A stretch of 64,000 nucleotides of DNA from assembly GCF_026343945.1 (NCBI RefSeq), contig NZ_JAPKNJ010000001.1:2294001-2358000 (forward strand). The letters are read 5' to 3'. Below, in pieces: positions 47,965 to 56,534 of the stretch (the stretch's first letter is position 1; every line of letters starts with the position of its first letter). Under the pieces are notes generated by a model. It worked only from the letters and a program-made list of their open reading frames with translations, was not told the DNA's origin and made no database searches. The DNA comes from Kaistia algarum. Its GTDB lineage: Bacteria > Pseudomonadota > Alphaproteobacteria > Rhizobiales > Kaistiaceae. A program made the position numbers and the translations under genes.

Positions 47965-49512
47965 CTATTTCTTCTTTCCCGGGAATCCGGGGAAACCGCC
48001 GCCGAGGCCGGGGAGCTTCGGGCCGCCGAGACCGGGCAGACCCCTGCCCAATCCCTGCGAGAGACCCTGGGAGAGGCCGGGCGGCAATCCGCCGGCGCCG
48101 CCGCCCATCTGCTTGGCGAGCTTTTCAAGTTCGGCCGGATCGACATTGGGCATGCCGCCCATGCCGCCACCGCCGAGCGCGCCCATCATCTTGCCGAGCA
48201 CGCCGCCGCCCTTCTGCTTACCCATGGCCTTCATCATGTCGGCCATCTGGCGGTGCATCTTGAGCAGGCGGTTGATTTCCTCGACCTTGGTGCCGGAGCC
48301 GGCCGCCACCCGCTTCTTGCGGCTTGCCTTGAGCAGGTCCGGATTGCGGCGCTCGGCCTTCGTCATCGACGAGATGATCGCGACCTGGCGCTTCAGCATG
48401 CCATCGTCGAGATTGGCGCCTTCCATCTGCTTCTTGATCTTGCCGACGCCGGGCATCATGCCGAGCATGCCCGACATGCCGCCGATCTTTTCCATCTGGC
48501 GGAGCTGGTCGGCGAGGTCGTCGAGGTCGAAGATGCCCTTTCGCATCTTCTCCGCGGCCTTCTTCGCCTGCTCCATGTCGATGTTCTGCGCCGCCTTCTC
48601 GACGAGCGAGACGATGTCGCCCATGCCGAGGATGCGGTTGGCGATGCGGCCGGGATGGAAATCCTCCAGCGCATCGGCCTTCTCGCCGGTGCCGAGCAGC
48701 TTGATCGGCTTGCCGGTGACGGCGCGCATCGACAGCGCGGCGCCGCCGCGGCCATCGCCGTCGGTGCGCGTCAGCACGATGCCGGTGATGCCGACGCGCT
48801 CGTCGAAGGAGCGGGCGAGATTGACGGCGTCCTGGCCTGTCAGGCTATCGGCAACGAGCAGGATCTCGTGCGGCTTGGCGATGGCCTTGATGTCGGCCAT
48901 CTCGACCATGAGCGGCTCGTCGATATGCGTGCGACCGGCGGTGTCGAGGATGACGACGTCATAGCCGCCGAGGCGCGCGGCCTGCAGCGCGCGTGTCGCA
49001 ATATCGGTTGGCGACTGGCCCATGACGATGGGCAGCGTGTCGATGCCGTTCTGCTCGCCGAGGACGCGAAGCTGCTCCTGCGCGGCCGGACGGCGCACGT
49101 CGAGCGAGGCCATCAGGACTTTCAGCTTCTGTTGCTGCGTCAGGCGGCGCGCGATCTTGGCGCTGGTCGTCGTCTTGCCCGAGCCCTGCAGGCCGACCAT
49201 CATGATCGGAACCGGCGCCGGCGCGTTCAGATCGATCGTCTCGGCCTCGGAGCCCAGCATCTCGACGAGCTGGTCATGGACGATCTTGACGACCATCTGG
49301 CCGGGCGTCACCGAGCGGATGACCTCGGCGCCGACGGCTCGGCTGCGAACCTTGTCGGTGAACGAGCGCACCACGTCGAGCGCGACGTCCGCCTCGATCA
49401 GAGCGCGGCGCACCTCGCGCATCGCCTCGTTGACGTCGTTCTCCGAAAGCGCACCGCGGCGGGTGAGCTTGTCGAAAATGCCGGAAAGGCGTTCGGAAAG
49501 AGAATCGAACAT
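47965..49512 (-). CDS. ffh: Signal recognition particle protein Ffh (SRP54)
   Basis: 515 residues. The NG domain has '[20 protein letters not shown]', '[14 protein letters not shown]' and '[20 protein letters not shown]' (G4/G5 region); the M domain is Met/Gly-rich and ends '[13 protein letters not shown]'. With 4.5S RNA it carries nascent membrane proteins to FtsY. ATG 49512 starts the family's '[16 protein letters not shown]'. It leads the operon with rpsP, rimM and trmD, with a leader of roughly 145 nt from the promoter at 49663-49691. Confidence 0.97.
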   Translation of the reverse strand: MFDSLSERLSGIFDKLTRRGALSENDVNEAMREVRRALIEADVALDVVRSFTDKVRSRAVGAEVIRSVTPGQMVVKIVHDQLVEMLGSEAETIDLNAPAPVPIMMVGLQGSGKTTTSAKIARRLTQQQKLKVLMASLDVRRPAAQEQLRVLGEQNGIDTLPIVMGQSPTDIATRALQAARLGGYDVVILDTAGRTHIDEPLMVEMADIKAIAKPHEILLVADSLTGQDAVNLARSFDERVGITGIVLTRTDGDGRGGAALSMRAVTGKPIKLLGTGEKADALEDFHPGRIANRILGMGDIVSLVEKAAQNIDMEQAKKAAEKMRKGIFDLDDLADQLRQMEKIGGMSGMLGMMPGVGKIKKQMEGANLDDGMLKRQVAIISSMTKAERRNPDLLKASRKKRVAAGSGTKVEEINRLLKMHRQMADMMKAMGKQKGGGVLGKMMGALGGGGMGGMPNVDPAELEKLAKQMGGGAGGLPPGLSQGLSQGLGRGLPGLGGPKLPGLGGGFPGFPGKKK

Positions 49513-49652
49513 CGGACTCGCTTGCTTCAAAGGATCGCCACCGACCCGCCACCACGCAAATAAGATCGGCGCCCGCGGGCGCAACGCGCTGGCGGACGTG
49601 GACCTCCGGAATCTCGTTCCGGTCAGTGGCTCGGAGGAAACCTCTTCGCGAT

Positions 49653-49691
49653 AATTCCGCGGCTGATAAGCAAAAACCGCGGAATTGTCAA
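49653..49691 (-). promoter_or_regulatory. ffh operon promoter overlapped by a 10-bp inverted repeat
   Basis: On the minus strand TTGACA (49691-49686), a 17-bp spacer, then TATCAG (49668-49663). Around it AATTCCGCGG (49653-49662) and CCGCGGAATT (49677-49686) are perfect inverted copies: one arm abuts the -35 inside the spacer, the other lies just after the -10. This is the geometry of an operator. No cognate regulator can be named. Confidence 0.65.
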
Positions 49692-49765
49692 TCAGTCGGC
49701 GAATTTCCGGTCGGCTTCAGGGGCGAGCCCGGTACCGCCGATGCCGACGTCGCCCTGCCGCATGG

Positions 49766-50089
49766 TCAGTAGCGGGTGAGGGTGCCGCTGCGCGAAACCG
49801 TGCCGCCGTTCGGGCCCGTGGTCGAGCCGCCATAGTTGATCGAGCCGTTGCCGGTGCCATAAGCATATCCCTGATGGTTCACGGTGCCGCCATTGGGGCC
49901 GGTCCAGGCGCTATTGCGCTGGCAACCCGAGCCATAGGTGCATTGGCCGGAGCCGGAACCCGTATAGGTGCCGCGCGGCGTGGTCACGACCGAGTTCCGG
50001 GTCCAGGCCGAGGCCGGGGTCATCGCGGCGAAGACGGACGCCGCGGCGAGGGCGGCAGCGAGAACCATACGGGAAGCGGAAGTCTTCAT
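49766..50089 (-). CDS. Small secreted Gly/Thr/Ser-rich protein with repeats
   Basis: 107 residues. A signal peptide ends near 'MTPASAW'; the mature part has two 'TGPNGGTV' repeats (about 63-70 and 91-98) alternating with Asn/Gly/Ser-rich spacers, ending 'SRSGTLTRY'. Two Cys (50, 56) may form a disulfide. Similar short proteins occur in Hyphomicrobiales with no known role; a beta-rich surface or matrix protein is possible. AGGAG lies 8 nt before the ATG. It is divergent from the two-component system and may be its target (inference). Confidence 0.75.
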   Translation of the reverse strand: MKTSASRMVLAAALAAASVFAAMTPASAWTRNSVVTTPRGTYTGSGSGQCTYGSGCQRNSAWTGPNGGTVNHQGYAYGTGNGSINYGGSTTGPNGGTVSRSGTLTRY

Positions 50090-50180
50090 CGTCTTTTCTC
50101 CTTGGCTGTCGAGGGATCGGTTCGACGTGTCCAGGATCGGCGCCGCAGTTTGCGCGAGGTTTGCCGGATCGGGTCTTCCT

Positions 50181-50195
50181 GTAAAGTTTTGTAAC
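50181..50195 (+). promoter_or_regulatory. Direct repeat TGTAA-N5-TGTAA upstream of the response regulator
   Basis: TGTAA at 50181-50185 and again at 50191-50195, one helical turn apart, in the divergent interval between the small secreted protein gene and the response regulator. OmpR/PhoB-type regulators bind such direct repeats, so this is a candidate autoregulatory site. The match is by pattern only. Confidence 0.4.
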
Positions 50196-50246
50196 GATGG
50201 CCTCCTCGACGTTGCGGCGTCATTCGAGAAGAGGCAGCTTCGCCCC

Positions 50247-50969
50247 ATGGAAACGATGTTCAAGACGCCCGTTCTTCTCGTGGTCGAGGATGATCGCGAG
50301 ATCGGCGCTCTCCTTTCGGAGTTTCTTGGCCGCGAGGGCTTCCGTATCGAACTCGCCGTCTCGGGCGTCGCGATGGACACCGTGCTGCGCCGGGTCGAGC
50401 CAGACCTCGTCATCCTGGATTTGATGCTTCCGGGCGAGGGCGGGCTTTCGATCTGCCGGCGCCTGCGGGCGCGCAGCCGGGTTCCGATCATCATCCTGAC
50501 CGCAAAGGACGATGATGTGGACCGCATCGTCGGCCTTGAGCTCGGCGCCGACGACTATATCGGCAAGCCGTTCAACCCGCGCGAATTGCTGGCACGGATC
50601 CGCGCGATCCTGCGCCGCGCCGAACCCCTGCCGGCCGAATCGGCACCGCGTCGACGGCGGCGCTTCGGTGCTTTCGTGGTCGATCTCGATACGCGCAGCC
50701 TCGAGGCGGACGGACGGCGGATAGCGATCACGGCGGCTGAGTTCGATCTCCTGGCCTGCTTCGTCGAACACCCTCGCCGCGTGCTCTCGCGCGACCAATT
50801 GCTCGACTGGACGCGCGGCCGCATGGCGGATCCGTTCGATCGCACCATCGACGTCTCGGTCAGTCGGCTGCGGCGCAAGCTCATCGACGCCAGCCCGGAG
50901 GCGGAGACGCTGATCACCACGGTTCGCAATGGCGGCTATCTCTTCGCCGGCGAAGCGAGGGAGGTCTGA
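50247..50969 (+). CDS. OmpR-family response regulator
   Basis: 240 residues. The receiver domain has the acidic pair Asp15-Asp16 ('VVEDDREIG'), phospho-acceptor Asp58 in 'VILDLMLPGEGG', and Lys in 'DDYIGKPFNPREL'. The winged-helix DNA-binding domain is at the C-terminus ('ITAAEFDLLACFVEHPRRVL', 'DVSVSRLRRKLI', 'TVRNGGYLF'). The ATG at 50247 (or 50256) was preferred; upstream codons are non-homologous. The histidine kinase gene follows after 3 nt, so they form a pair. Confidence 0.95.
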   Translation: METMFKTPVLLVVEDDREIGALLSEFLGREGFRIELAVSGVAMDTVLRRVEPDLVILDLMLPGEGGLSICRRLRARSRVPIIILTAKDDDVDRIVGLELGADDYIGKPFNPRELLARIRAILRRAEPLPAESAPRRRRRFGAFVVDLDTRSLEADGRRIAITAAEFDLLACFVEHPRRVLSRDQLLDWTRGRMADPFDRTIDVSVSRLRRKLIDASPEAETLITTVRNGGYLFAGEAREV

Positions 50970-50972
50970 ACC

Positions 50973-52331
50973 GTGCTGCGCCTCAGCCTCGCCTGGCGCA
51001 TCACGCTTGTCCTGATCCTTGCGCTGATCGCGCTCCAGATCGTCTCATCGGTCGTCTATTTCGTCCAGCGGGACGCGACGACGGCATCGGGCTTCCGGGC
51101 GCCGCTGCCGGATCAGGTGGCGGCGCTCGCCATCCTCATGGACAAGCCGGCCGGCGAGGAAGCCCAGCTGCTGCTGCGTGCGCTCAACGGTCCGAGCCTA
51201 TCCGTCTCCATCGTCGATGAGCCCGTCCCGATCCAGATCGAGGCGCGGCGGCTTGCCTGGCTGGAGCGGGCGATCCGGCGCAATCTGCCCCAAGGAGACG
51301 CGCGCGCCGTTCTCGTGAGTTCGGATGGGGCTTCCACCGGCGATGCATCGATCCGCCGCCGGTGGGGCGGGCTTTTTGCGCGCGATCCGGTCGAGATCAT
51401 CATCGGGCTCTCGGGGGAACGTAGCCTTCACGTGCGCCCGACCGACGGCCTTAGTGTCCGCCTGTTCGGCCTGCCCGCCGGCTTCATCGCCAGCCTGCTC
51501 GGCTTTGCTATCGCGCTGCTGGCCGGGTTCGCGATCCTGCGCGAGACGCGCCCGCTGGCTCGCCTCGCCGTCGCGGTGGAGCGCTTCGGACAGGGCATGG
51601 AGGCCGAGGCGTTGCCCGAGACGGGCGCGCCCGAGATGCGGGCGCTGGTTCGCGCCTTCAATGGCATGCAGGCGCGTATAGCAGGGCTGGTGCACGGCCG
51701 GACCTTTGTCGTGGCTGCGATCGCGCACGATCTGCGCACCCATCTGACGCGGCTGCGTCTCCGCGTTGCCATGATATCCGAGGATCGCATACGCGAGCGG
51801 GCGGAGCGCGACGTCGAGGACATGCAGGCGCTGGTCGAGGAGGCACTGTTCTATGCCAAGGCGACGCGCAGCCGCGACGATCGCACGATGTTCGATCTGG
51901 CGTTACTCGTCGACGAGGTGTGCCTGCCCAGAGCGGAGCTTGGCGCGAGCGCGGCCTTCGCGCGGCCGCAGGACCCCATCTTCCTTTCGGCGTCGCGCCT
52001 TTCCATCGGGCGGGCGATCGGAAATCTCGTCGACAACGCGATCCTCTATGGTGGCTCGGCGGAACTCTCCATCGAATGTCGGGAGGGGGAGGTGGCGGTC
52101 TGGGTTGACGACCGGGGCCCTGGCATACCGGAGAGGGAGCGCGAGCGGATCCTGGAGCCCTTCGAGCGACTCGAAACCTCGCGCGGGCGGGACACGGGCG
52201 GTACTGGTCTGGGGCTCGCCATCGTCCGGGAGATCGTCGACGCCCATGGCGGGCGCGTCGTTATTCAAAACCGGCCCGGCGGTGGCTCGCGCTTCGGTCT
52301 GGTGCTGCCGCGTTCTCCGCCTGTCGGATAG
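50973..52331 (+). CDS. EnvZ-type sensor histidine kinase
   Basis: 452 residues: membrane segments about 9-31 and 168-190 enclose a periplasmic domain of about 135 residues; a HAMP domain (about 190-240) follows; then the dimerisation domain with phospho-acceptor His252 ('AIAHDLRTHLTRLR') and the ATPase domain with N box 'IGNLVDNAILYGG', G1 'DDRGPGIP' and G2 'GGTGLGLAIV'. The position after HDLRT is His257, where EnvZ-like kinases usually have Pro. The start is GTG 50973 with GGAGG upstream. The signal sensed is unknown. Confidence 0.94.
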   Translation: MLRLSLAWRITLVLILALIALQIVSSVVYFVQRDATTASGFRAPLPDQVAALAILMDKPAGEEAQLLLRALNGPSLSVSIVDEPVPIQIEARRLAWLERAIRRNLPQGDARAVLVSSDGASTGDASIRRRWGGLFARDPVEIIIGLSGERSLHVRPTDGLSVRLFGLPAGFIASLLGFAIALLAGFAILRETRPLARLAVAVERFGQGMEAEALPETGAPEMRALVRAFNGMQARIAGLVHGRTFVVAAIAHDLRTHLTRLRLRVAMISEDRIRERAERDVEDMQALVEEALFYAKATRSRDDRTMFDLALLVDEVCLPRAELGASAAFARPQDPIFLSASRLSIGRAIGNLVDNAILYGGSAELSIECREGEVAVWVDDRGPGIPERERERILEPFERLETSRGRDTGGTGLGLAIVREIVDAHGGRVVIQNRPGGGSRFGLVLPRSPPVG

Positions 52332-52419
52332 ACCTTCCCGTCATGCGGAAAGGCGCAAACGCGCTATTGCAATCGGCCAGGGGCCGCGACCTATCTCTGG
52401 CCGCGCCCCGCCCAAAGGT

Positions 52420-52923
52420 TTACTTGCAGCTCTTGCCCATGGCATCGAGCGACGCCGAGATGCCGGAGAGGGAGTAGCTGTCCGTCGTTACCGTCCCACG
52501 GCTGGACGTTCCGTTCACGCTCATGGCGTGGCCTTTCTTCATCGCCTCAATCATCGCGGTCTCTTCGGCCGCATTTTCGATCCAGGCGCCGTCTTCCTTG
52601 GTGAACATGGCGAATTTCTGCCCGTCAATATCGACGGTCACCTTGGAGCCTTCCTTGAAGCGGTAACCGATGATGACGGAGACCTCGCTCCGCACATTCT
52701 CGGTCGGCCGCGCCGTGATCATGAAATAGGACGGGTCCCGGTTGACGCCATCCGGCTTCTGCGTCTTGGGTTGCGAGGCGGCGTAGCAGACCTTGCCCCG
52801 CTTGTCCGAATAGGCATAGGCGCTCCAATCCTTGAAGGTGCCGACGCGATTCGGGGTCTGGGCGTGCGCGATGCCGGCGAAGCCGACTACCAGCGCGATT
52901 GTCGCGATCCTGATTGCGTTCAT
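52420..52923 (-). CDS. Invasion-associated locus B (IalB) family protein
   Basis: 167 residues. A signal peptide ends 'GIAHAQ'; the mature part has 'VGTFKDWSAYAYSDKRGKVCYAASQPK' (shortened) with the family's first Cys, and ends 'LDAMGKSCK' with the second. IalB-family proteins are periplasmic or secreted in alphaproteobacteria; the name comes from Bartonella, and most members have no shown role in invasion. ATG 52923 has GAGG just upstream; a GTG at 52938 is in frame. It converges on the histidine kinase gene. Confidence 0.9.
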   Translation of the reverse strand: MNAIRIATIALVVGFAGIAHAQTPNRVGTFKDWSAYAYSDKRGKVCYAASQPKTQKPDGVNRDPSYFMITARPTENVRSEVSVIIGYRFKEGSKVTVDIDGQKFAMFTKEDGAWIENAAEETAMIEAMKKGHAMSVNGTSSRGTVTTDSYSLSGISASLDAMGKSCK

Positions 52924-53123
52924 TATCCTCTCACCCACGTTTCAGCTCGCCGAACGGCGAGGAAACCGCCAGCCTTCCGAACGAATTTCAAATTGGCGGG
53001 GTCACATTAACATTCCGTGAACCAAGCCGTCATCGTCAAGCTGATTAAGCTCGGTACCGTGATTTGAAGGTAGGTTGGGGCAAGACTATGGCCCGAGCTT
53101 GTCCGATCGTGGATCGGTTGCGA

Positions 53124-53501
53124 TCAGATGGTTTCGCCGGGCGCTTTCTTCGCGAGCGCGCGGCGCGCCGCTTCGCGATGGACCGGGGTCAGATGAGCGC
53201 CGAGCATGGAAAGCGCGGTCATCAGTACGGTGGCATCGTCGGCAAAGCCGATGCCGACCAGAAAATCTGGGATCACGTCTACAGGCAATACGAAATACGC
53301 CAACGCCCCCATGATTGTGGCGCGGACGCGAAAGGGCGTCTTGGGATCCAGGGCGCAGAAATAGGCCGCGACCACATCTTCGGAAAAGGGGACGTGAGCG
53401 GCGGCACGGCGCAAGGTCGGCCACAGATCACGCCGCACGCGCTCCGCGCGTTCGGCGAAACTGTCCGCCCCGTAGGTCTTGTCCCGCTTTGCACCGAACA
53501 T
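53124..53501 (-). CDS. DUF1232 (YkvA-type) membrane-associated protein
   Basis: 125 residues. The core 'GALAYFVLPVDVIPDFLVGIGFADD' (shortened) is the DUF1232 signature, a membrane-associated helical hairpin; an N-terminal basic region precedes it. Function is unknown. The gene is alone on the minus strand between the IalB gene and phaR. The 100 nt on either side hold nothing else that I can support, apart from a short dyad GGCCCG/CGGGCC at 53522-53539 upstream. Confidence 0.9.
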   Translation of the reverse strand: MFGAKRDKTYGADSFAERAERVRRDLWPTLRRAAAHVPFSEDVVAAYFCALDPKTPFRVRATIMGALAYFVLPVDVIPDFLVGIGFADDATVLMTALSMLGAHLTPVHREAARRALAKKAPGETI

Positions 53502-53643
53502 CGCTTCAACCTCGTCCGAGAGGCCCGGAATGTCGGGCCCTGATGGAGGTAGGAACGAACAAGGCCCGCTGCAACGGCTAGATAAACGGCAGATGTTCCC
53601 GCTCGACAGCGTCCAGGCGATACCGCCGCCTTGCTGACCGCGA

Positions 53644-54249
53644 TCAGGGCTTCCCGGCGAGCGCCTCGATCTTCTTCTGCATCTCGTCGAGCTGGCGCTT
53701 CAATGTATCGAACTCGGCCTCGGCCTTTCCTTCGGCACGCGGCTCGACCTTCGCATCGGGCCGCCCGGCGCGATCGGAAGTCGTTCCGTCGGGCCTGCCA
53801 CCGCTGAAGGGCAGGAACATGCGCATGGCCTGCTCGAACATCTCGGTGTTGCGCCGTACCGTTTCTTCGATCGCTGTGAAGGCGCTCGGGCCGAAGGCGT
53901 TCGCCATCTGGCCGCGAAGCTTGTCGGAATCGCGCGTCAGGCTGTCGATGGAAAAGTCCAGATAGGTCGGCACCAGATTCTGCATCGAATCGCCGTAGAA
54001 GCGAATCAACTGGCGCAGGAAGGTGATCGGAAGCAGATTGTGCCCCTTGTTTTCCTGCTCGAAGATGATCTGAGTCAGTACGGAGCGGGTGATCTCGTCA
54101 CCGCTCTTGGCGTCGAAGACGACGAAATCCTCGCCCGTCTTCACCATCGTCGCCAGATCCTCCAGCGTAACATAGGTGGAGGTACCGGTATTGTAGAGCC
54201 GCCGATTGGCGTATTTCTTGATCGTCGTCGGTTCTTGATCCTTAGCCAT
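53644..54249 (-). CDS. phaR: Polyhydroxyalkanoate synthesis repressor PhaR
   Basis: 201 residues. 'TIKKYANRRLYNTGTSTYVT' and 'GEDFVVFDAKSGDEITRSVLTQI' (shortened) form the PHB-accumulation regulatory DNA-binding domain; the C-terminal part has a coiled coil ending 'LKRQLDEMQKKIEALAG'. PhaR represses phasin and pha genes and binds PHB granules, so synthesis of polymer relieves repression. ATG 54249 has GGAG 6 nt upstream. It is divergent from phaA-phaB, with a candidate operator between. Confidence 0.95.
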   Translation of the reverse strand: MAKDQEPTTIKKYANRRLYNTGTSTYVTLEDLATMVKTGEDFVVFDAKSGDEITRSVLTQIIFEQENKGHNLLPITFLRQLIRFYGDSMQNLVPTYLDFSIDSLTRDSDKLRGQMANAFGPSAFTAIEETVRRNTEMFEQAMRMFLPFSGGRPDGTTSDRAGRPDAKVEPRAEGKAEAEFDTLKRQLDEMQKKIEALAGKP

Positions 54250-54384
54250 ACCCGCTCCCACGCTGACGCTGGACGTCGACTGTCGGTTGCGGCGCTGCGT
54301 GCCCAAAGACCCGGCGCCCAAGATGCAACCGTCTCCTCTCCCATGCTAACGATAGGGGCTTTTGAAGGGCTCCGCCATCCTTTT

Positions 54385-54430
54385 GTGCAGCGCATTGCTG
54401 CAGCTTTGCTGCGCGGTCGCTGCAACGCAG
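54385..54430. promoter_or_regulatory. Candidate PhaR operator region between phaR and phaA
   Basis: CTGC-AAC-GCAG lies at 54420-54430, an exact fit to the CTGC-N3-4-GCAG site described for PhaR of Rhodobacter. Just upstream, 54385-54413 is packed with further TGC/GCA units (GCAGCGCATTGCTGCAGC and TTGCTGC). The region is about 100 nt upstream of phaA and 170 nt upstream of phaR, so it could control both. Confidence 0.6.
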
Positions 54431-54529
54431 CAGTGGCCGTTCGGGCCTCCGGTTGACAGCGCAGGCGGAGCCTGTCTTGGATCGAAGAGAACAGCCCGGA
54501 TAGCGGCCCAACCAATCGAGGACATGGTC

Positions 54530-55711
54530 ATGGCTCAGCAAAACGACATCGTGATCGCCAGTGCCGGACGGACGGCGGTCGGTGCTTTCAACGGATCCTT
54601 CGCCTCGACGCCAGCCCACCAGCTCGGCGCTGCCGTGATCAAGGCCGTCCTGGAGCGAGCCAAGACGGAGGGCGGCGAGGTCGATGAAGTCATCCTCGGC
54701 CAGGTGCTGACGGCGGCGCAGGGGCAGAATCCAGCGCGTCAAGCCTCGATCGGGGCCGGGCTGCCGATCGGGACGACAGCCTGGGGCCTTAATCAGGTCT
54801 GTGGCTCGGGCCTTCGCGCCGTGGCGCTCGGCATGCAGCAGATCGCCTCGGGCGATGCCTCGGTCATCGTGGCCGGCGGTCAGGAATCCATGTCGCTCTC
54901 GACGCATGCCGCCCATATGCGCGCCGGCACCAAGTTCGGTGATCTGAACCTCATCGACACCATGATCAAGGACGGGCTCTGGGACGCCTTCAACGGCTAC
55001 CATATGGGCGTCACTGCCGAGAACGTCGCGCGTGAGTTTCAGATCACGCGCGAGCAGCAGGACGAGTTCGCCGTCGCCTCGCAGAACAAGGCCGAGGCCG
55101 CCCAGAAGGCTGGCCGGTTCAAGGACGAGATCATCCCCTTCACCATCGCGTCCAAGAAGGGGGACATCGTCGTCGAGAATGACGAGCATATCCGCGCCGG
55201 CACCACGCTGGAGGCCGTTGCCAAGCTGCGTCCGGCCTTCGCCAAGGATGGCTCGGTGACGGCGGCCAATGCGTCGGGGCTTAACGACGGCGCGGCCGCT
55301 GTTGTACTGATGACAGCGGCGGAAGCGGCGCGGCGCGGCGTCACGCCGCTCGCCCGGATCGCCTCCTGGGCGACGGCCGGCGTCGATCCGGCCTTGATGG
55401 GCACCGGCCCGATCCCGGCTTCGAAGAAGGCGCTTCTGAAGGCGGGATGGTCGGCCGACGATCTTGATCTCGTCGAGGCAAACGAGGCTTTCGCCGCTCA
55501 GGCCTGCGCGGTGAACAAGGGTCTCGGCTGGGATACCGCCAAGGTCAACGTCAATGGCGGCGCAATCGCCATCGGCCATCCGATCGGCGCTTCGGGCGCC
55601 CGCATCCTGGTGACCTTGTTGCATGAGATGGCGCGGCGCGATGCGAAGAAGGGCTTGGCGACGCTCTGCATCGGCGGCGGCATGGGCATTGCGATGACCG
55701 TCGAGCGCTGA
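54530..55711 (+). CDS. phaA: Acetyl-CoA acetyltransferase (beta-ketothiolase) PhaA
   Basis: 393 residues. Catalytic Cys is in '[16 protein letters not shown]', the His in '[14 protein letters not shown]' and the second Cys in '[12 protein letters not shown]'. It condenses two acetyl-CoA to acetoacetyl-CoA, the first step of PHB synthesis. ATG 54530 was chosen because GAGG sits 8 nt upstream; ATG 54524 is too close to it. It is followed by phaB after 59 nt. Confidence 0.97.
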   Translation: MAQQNDIVIASAGRTAVGAFNGSFASTPAHQLGAAVIKAVLERAKTEGGEVDEVILGQVLTAAQGQNPARQASIGAGLPIGTTAWGLNQVCGSGLRAVALGMQQIASGDASVIVAGGQESMSLSTHAAHMRAGTKFGDLNLIDTMIKDGLWDAFNGYHMGVTAENVAREFQITREQQDEFAVASQNKAEAAQKAGRFKDEIIPFTIASKKGDIVVENDEHIRAGTTLEAVAKLRPAFAKDGSVTAANASGLNDGAAAVVLMTAAEAARRGVTPLARIASWATAGVDPALMGTGPIPASKKALLKAGWSADDLDLVEANEAFAAQACAVNKGLGWDTAKVNVNGGAIAIGHPIGASGARILVTLLHEMARRDAKKGLATLCIGGGMGIAMTVER

Positions 55712-55770
55712 ACGACAATCGTGAAATCGGCTGGAATTAAACCGGCCATTCCAAGGGGAGCAAGGACGCC

Positions 55771-56499
55771 ATGGGAAGAGTGGCCCTCGTAACGGGCGGC
55801 ACGCGCGGCATCGGTGCGGCGATCGCCATCGGGTTGAAGTCAGCCGGCCACACGGTCGCGGCGACCTATCACGGCAATGTCGAGAAGGCCGAGGCTTTCC
55901 GCGCCGAGACGGGGATCGAGACGTTCCGGTGGGACGTGAGCGATCCTGAGGCGAGCGCCAAGGGCGTGGCCGAGGTCGCGGCCGCGGTCGGACCGGTAGA
56001 GGTGCTGGTCAACAATGCCGGCATCACCCGCGACGGCTGGTTCCACAAGATGGATTATGACGCCTGGTCGAGCGTCATCAGCACCAATCTCGGCTCGATG
56101 TTCGCCATGACCCGGCCGGTCATCGAGGGGATGCGGGATCGCAGCTTCGGCCGCATCATCAACATCTCGTCGATCAACGGCCAGAAGGGCCAGCTCGGCC
56201 AGGTCAACTATTCGGCCGCCAAAGCCGGTGTCATTGGCTTCACCAAGGCGCTGGCGCTCGAGAATGCGCGCAAGGGCGTCACGGTCAACTGCATCTGCCC
56301 CGGCTATATCGACACCGAGATGGTCGCCGCCGTCCCGGAGAAGGTCCTGGAAGGCATCATCGCCCAGATCCCGGTCGGGCGTCTTGGCCAGGCTGCGGAG
56401 ATCGCCGCGCTCGTCGCCTATCTCGCCTCGGACGCGAGCGGGTTCATGACCGGCTCGGTCCTCACCATCAATGGCGGCCAATATATCGCCAATGGCTGA
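55771..56499 (+). CDS. phaB: Acetoacetyl-CoA reductase PhaB
   Basis: 242 residues, short-chain dehydrogenase fold: '[20 protein letters not shown]' binds NADPH, '[11 protein letters not shown]' follows, and the catalytic Ser-Tyr-Lys are in '[23 protein letters not shown]' (shortened). It makes (R)-3-hydroxybutyryl-CoA for polymerisation. AAGGGGAGCAAGG precedes the ATG. The polymerase phaC is not in this window. Confidence 0.97.
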   Translation: MGRVALVTGGTRGIGAAIAIGLKSAGHTVAATYHGNVEKAEAFRAETGIETFRWDVSDPEASAKGVAEVAAAVGPVEVLVNNAGITRDGWFHKMDYDAWSSVISTNLGSMFAMTRPVIEGMRDRSFGRIINISSINGQKGQLGQVNYSAAKAGVIGFTKALALENARKGVTVNCICPGYIDTEMVAAVPEKVLEGIIAQIPVGRLGQAAEIAALVAYLASDASGFMTGSVLTINGGQYIANG

Positions 56500-56513
56500 A
56501 CGCGGGCGAAGCG

Positions 56514-56534
56514 CCTCCGGCTATTTGCCGGAGG
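56514..56534. terminator. Hairpin between convergent phaB and the NYN gene
   Basis: CCTCCGGC (56514-56521), loop TATTT, GCCGGAGG (56527-56534). It starts 15 nt after the phaB stop and overlaps the last codons of the NYN gene. There is no clear T-run, so termination is only likely, not certain. Confidence 0.5.
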
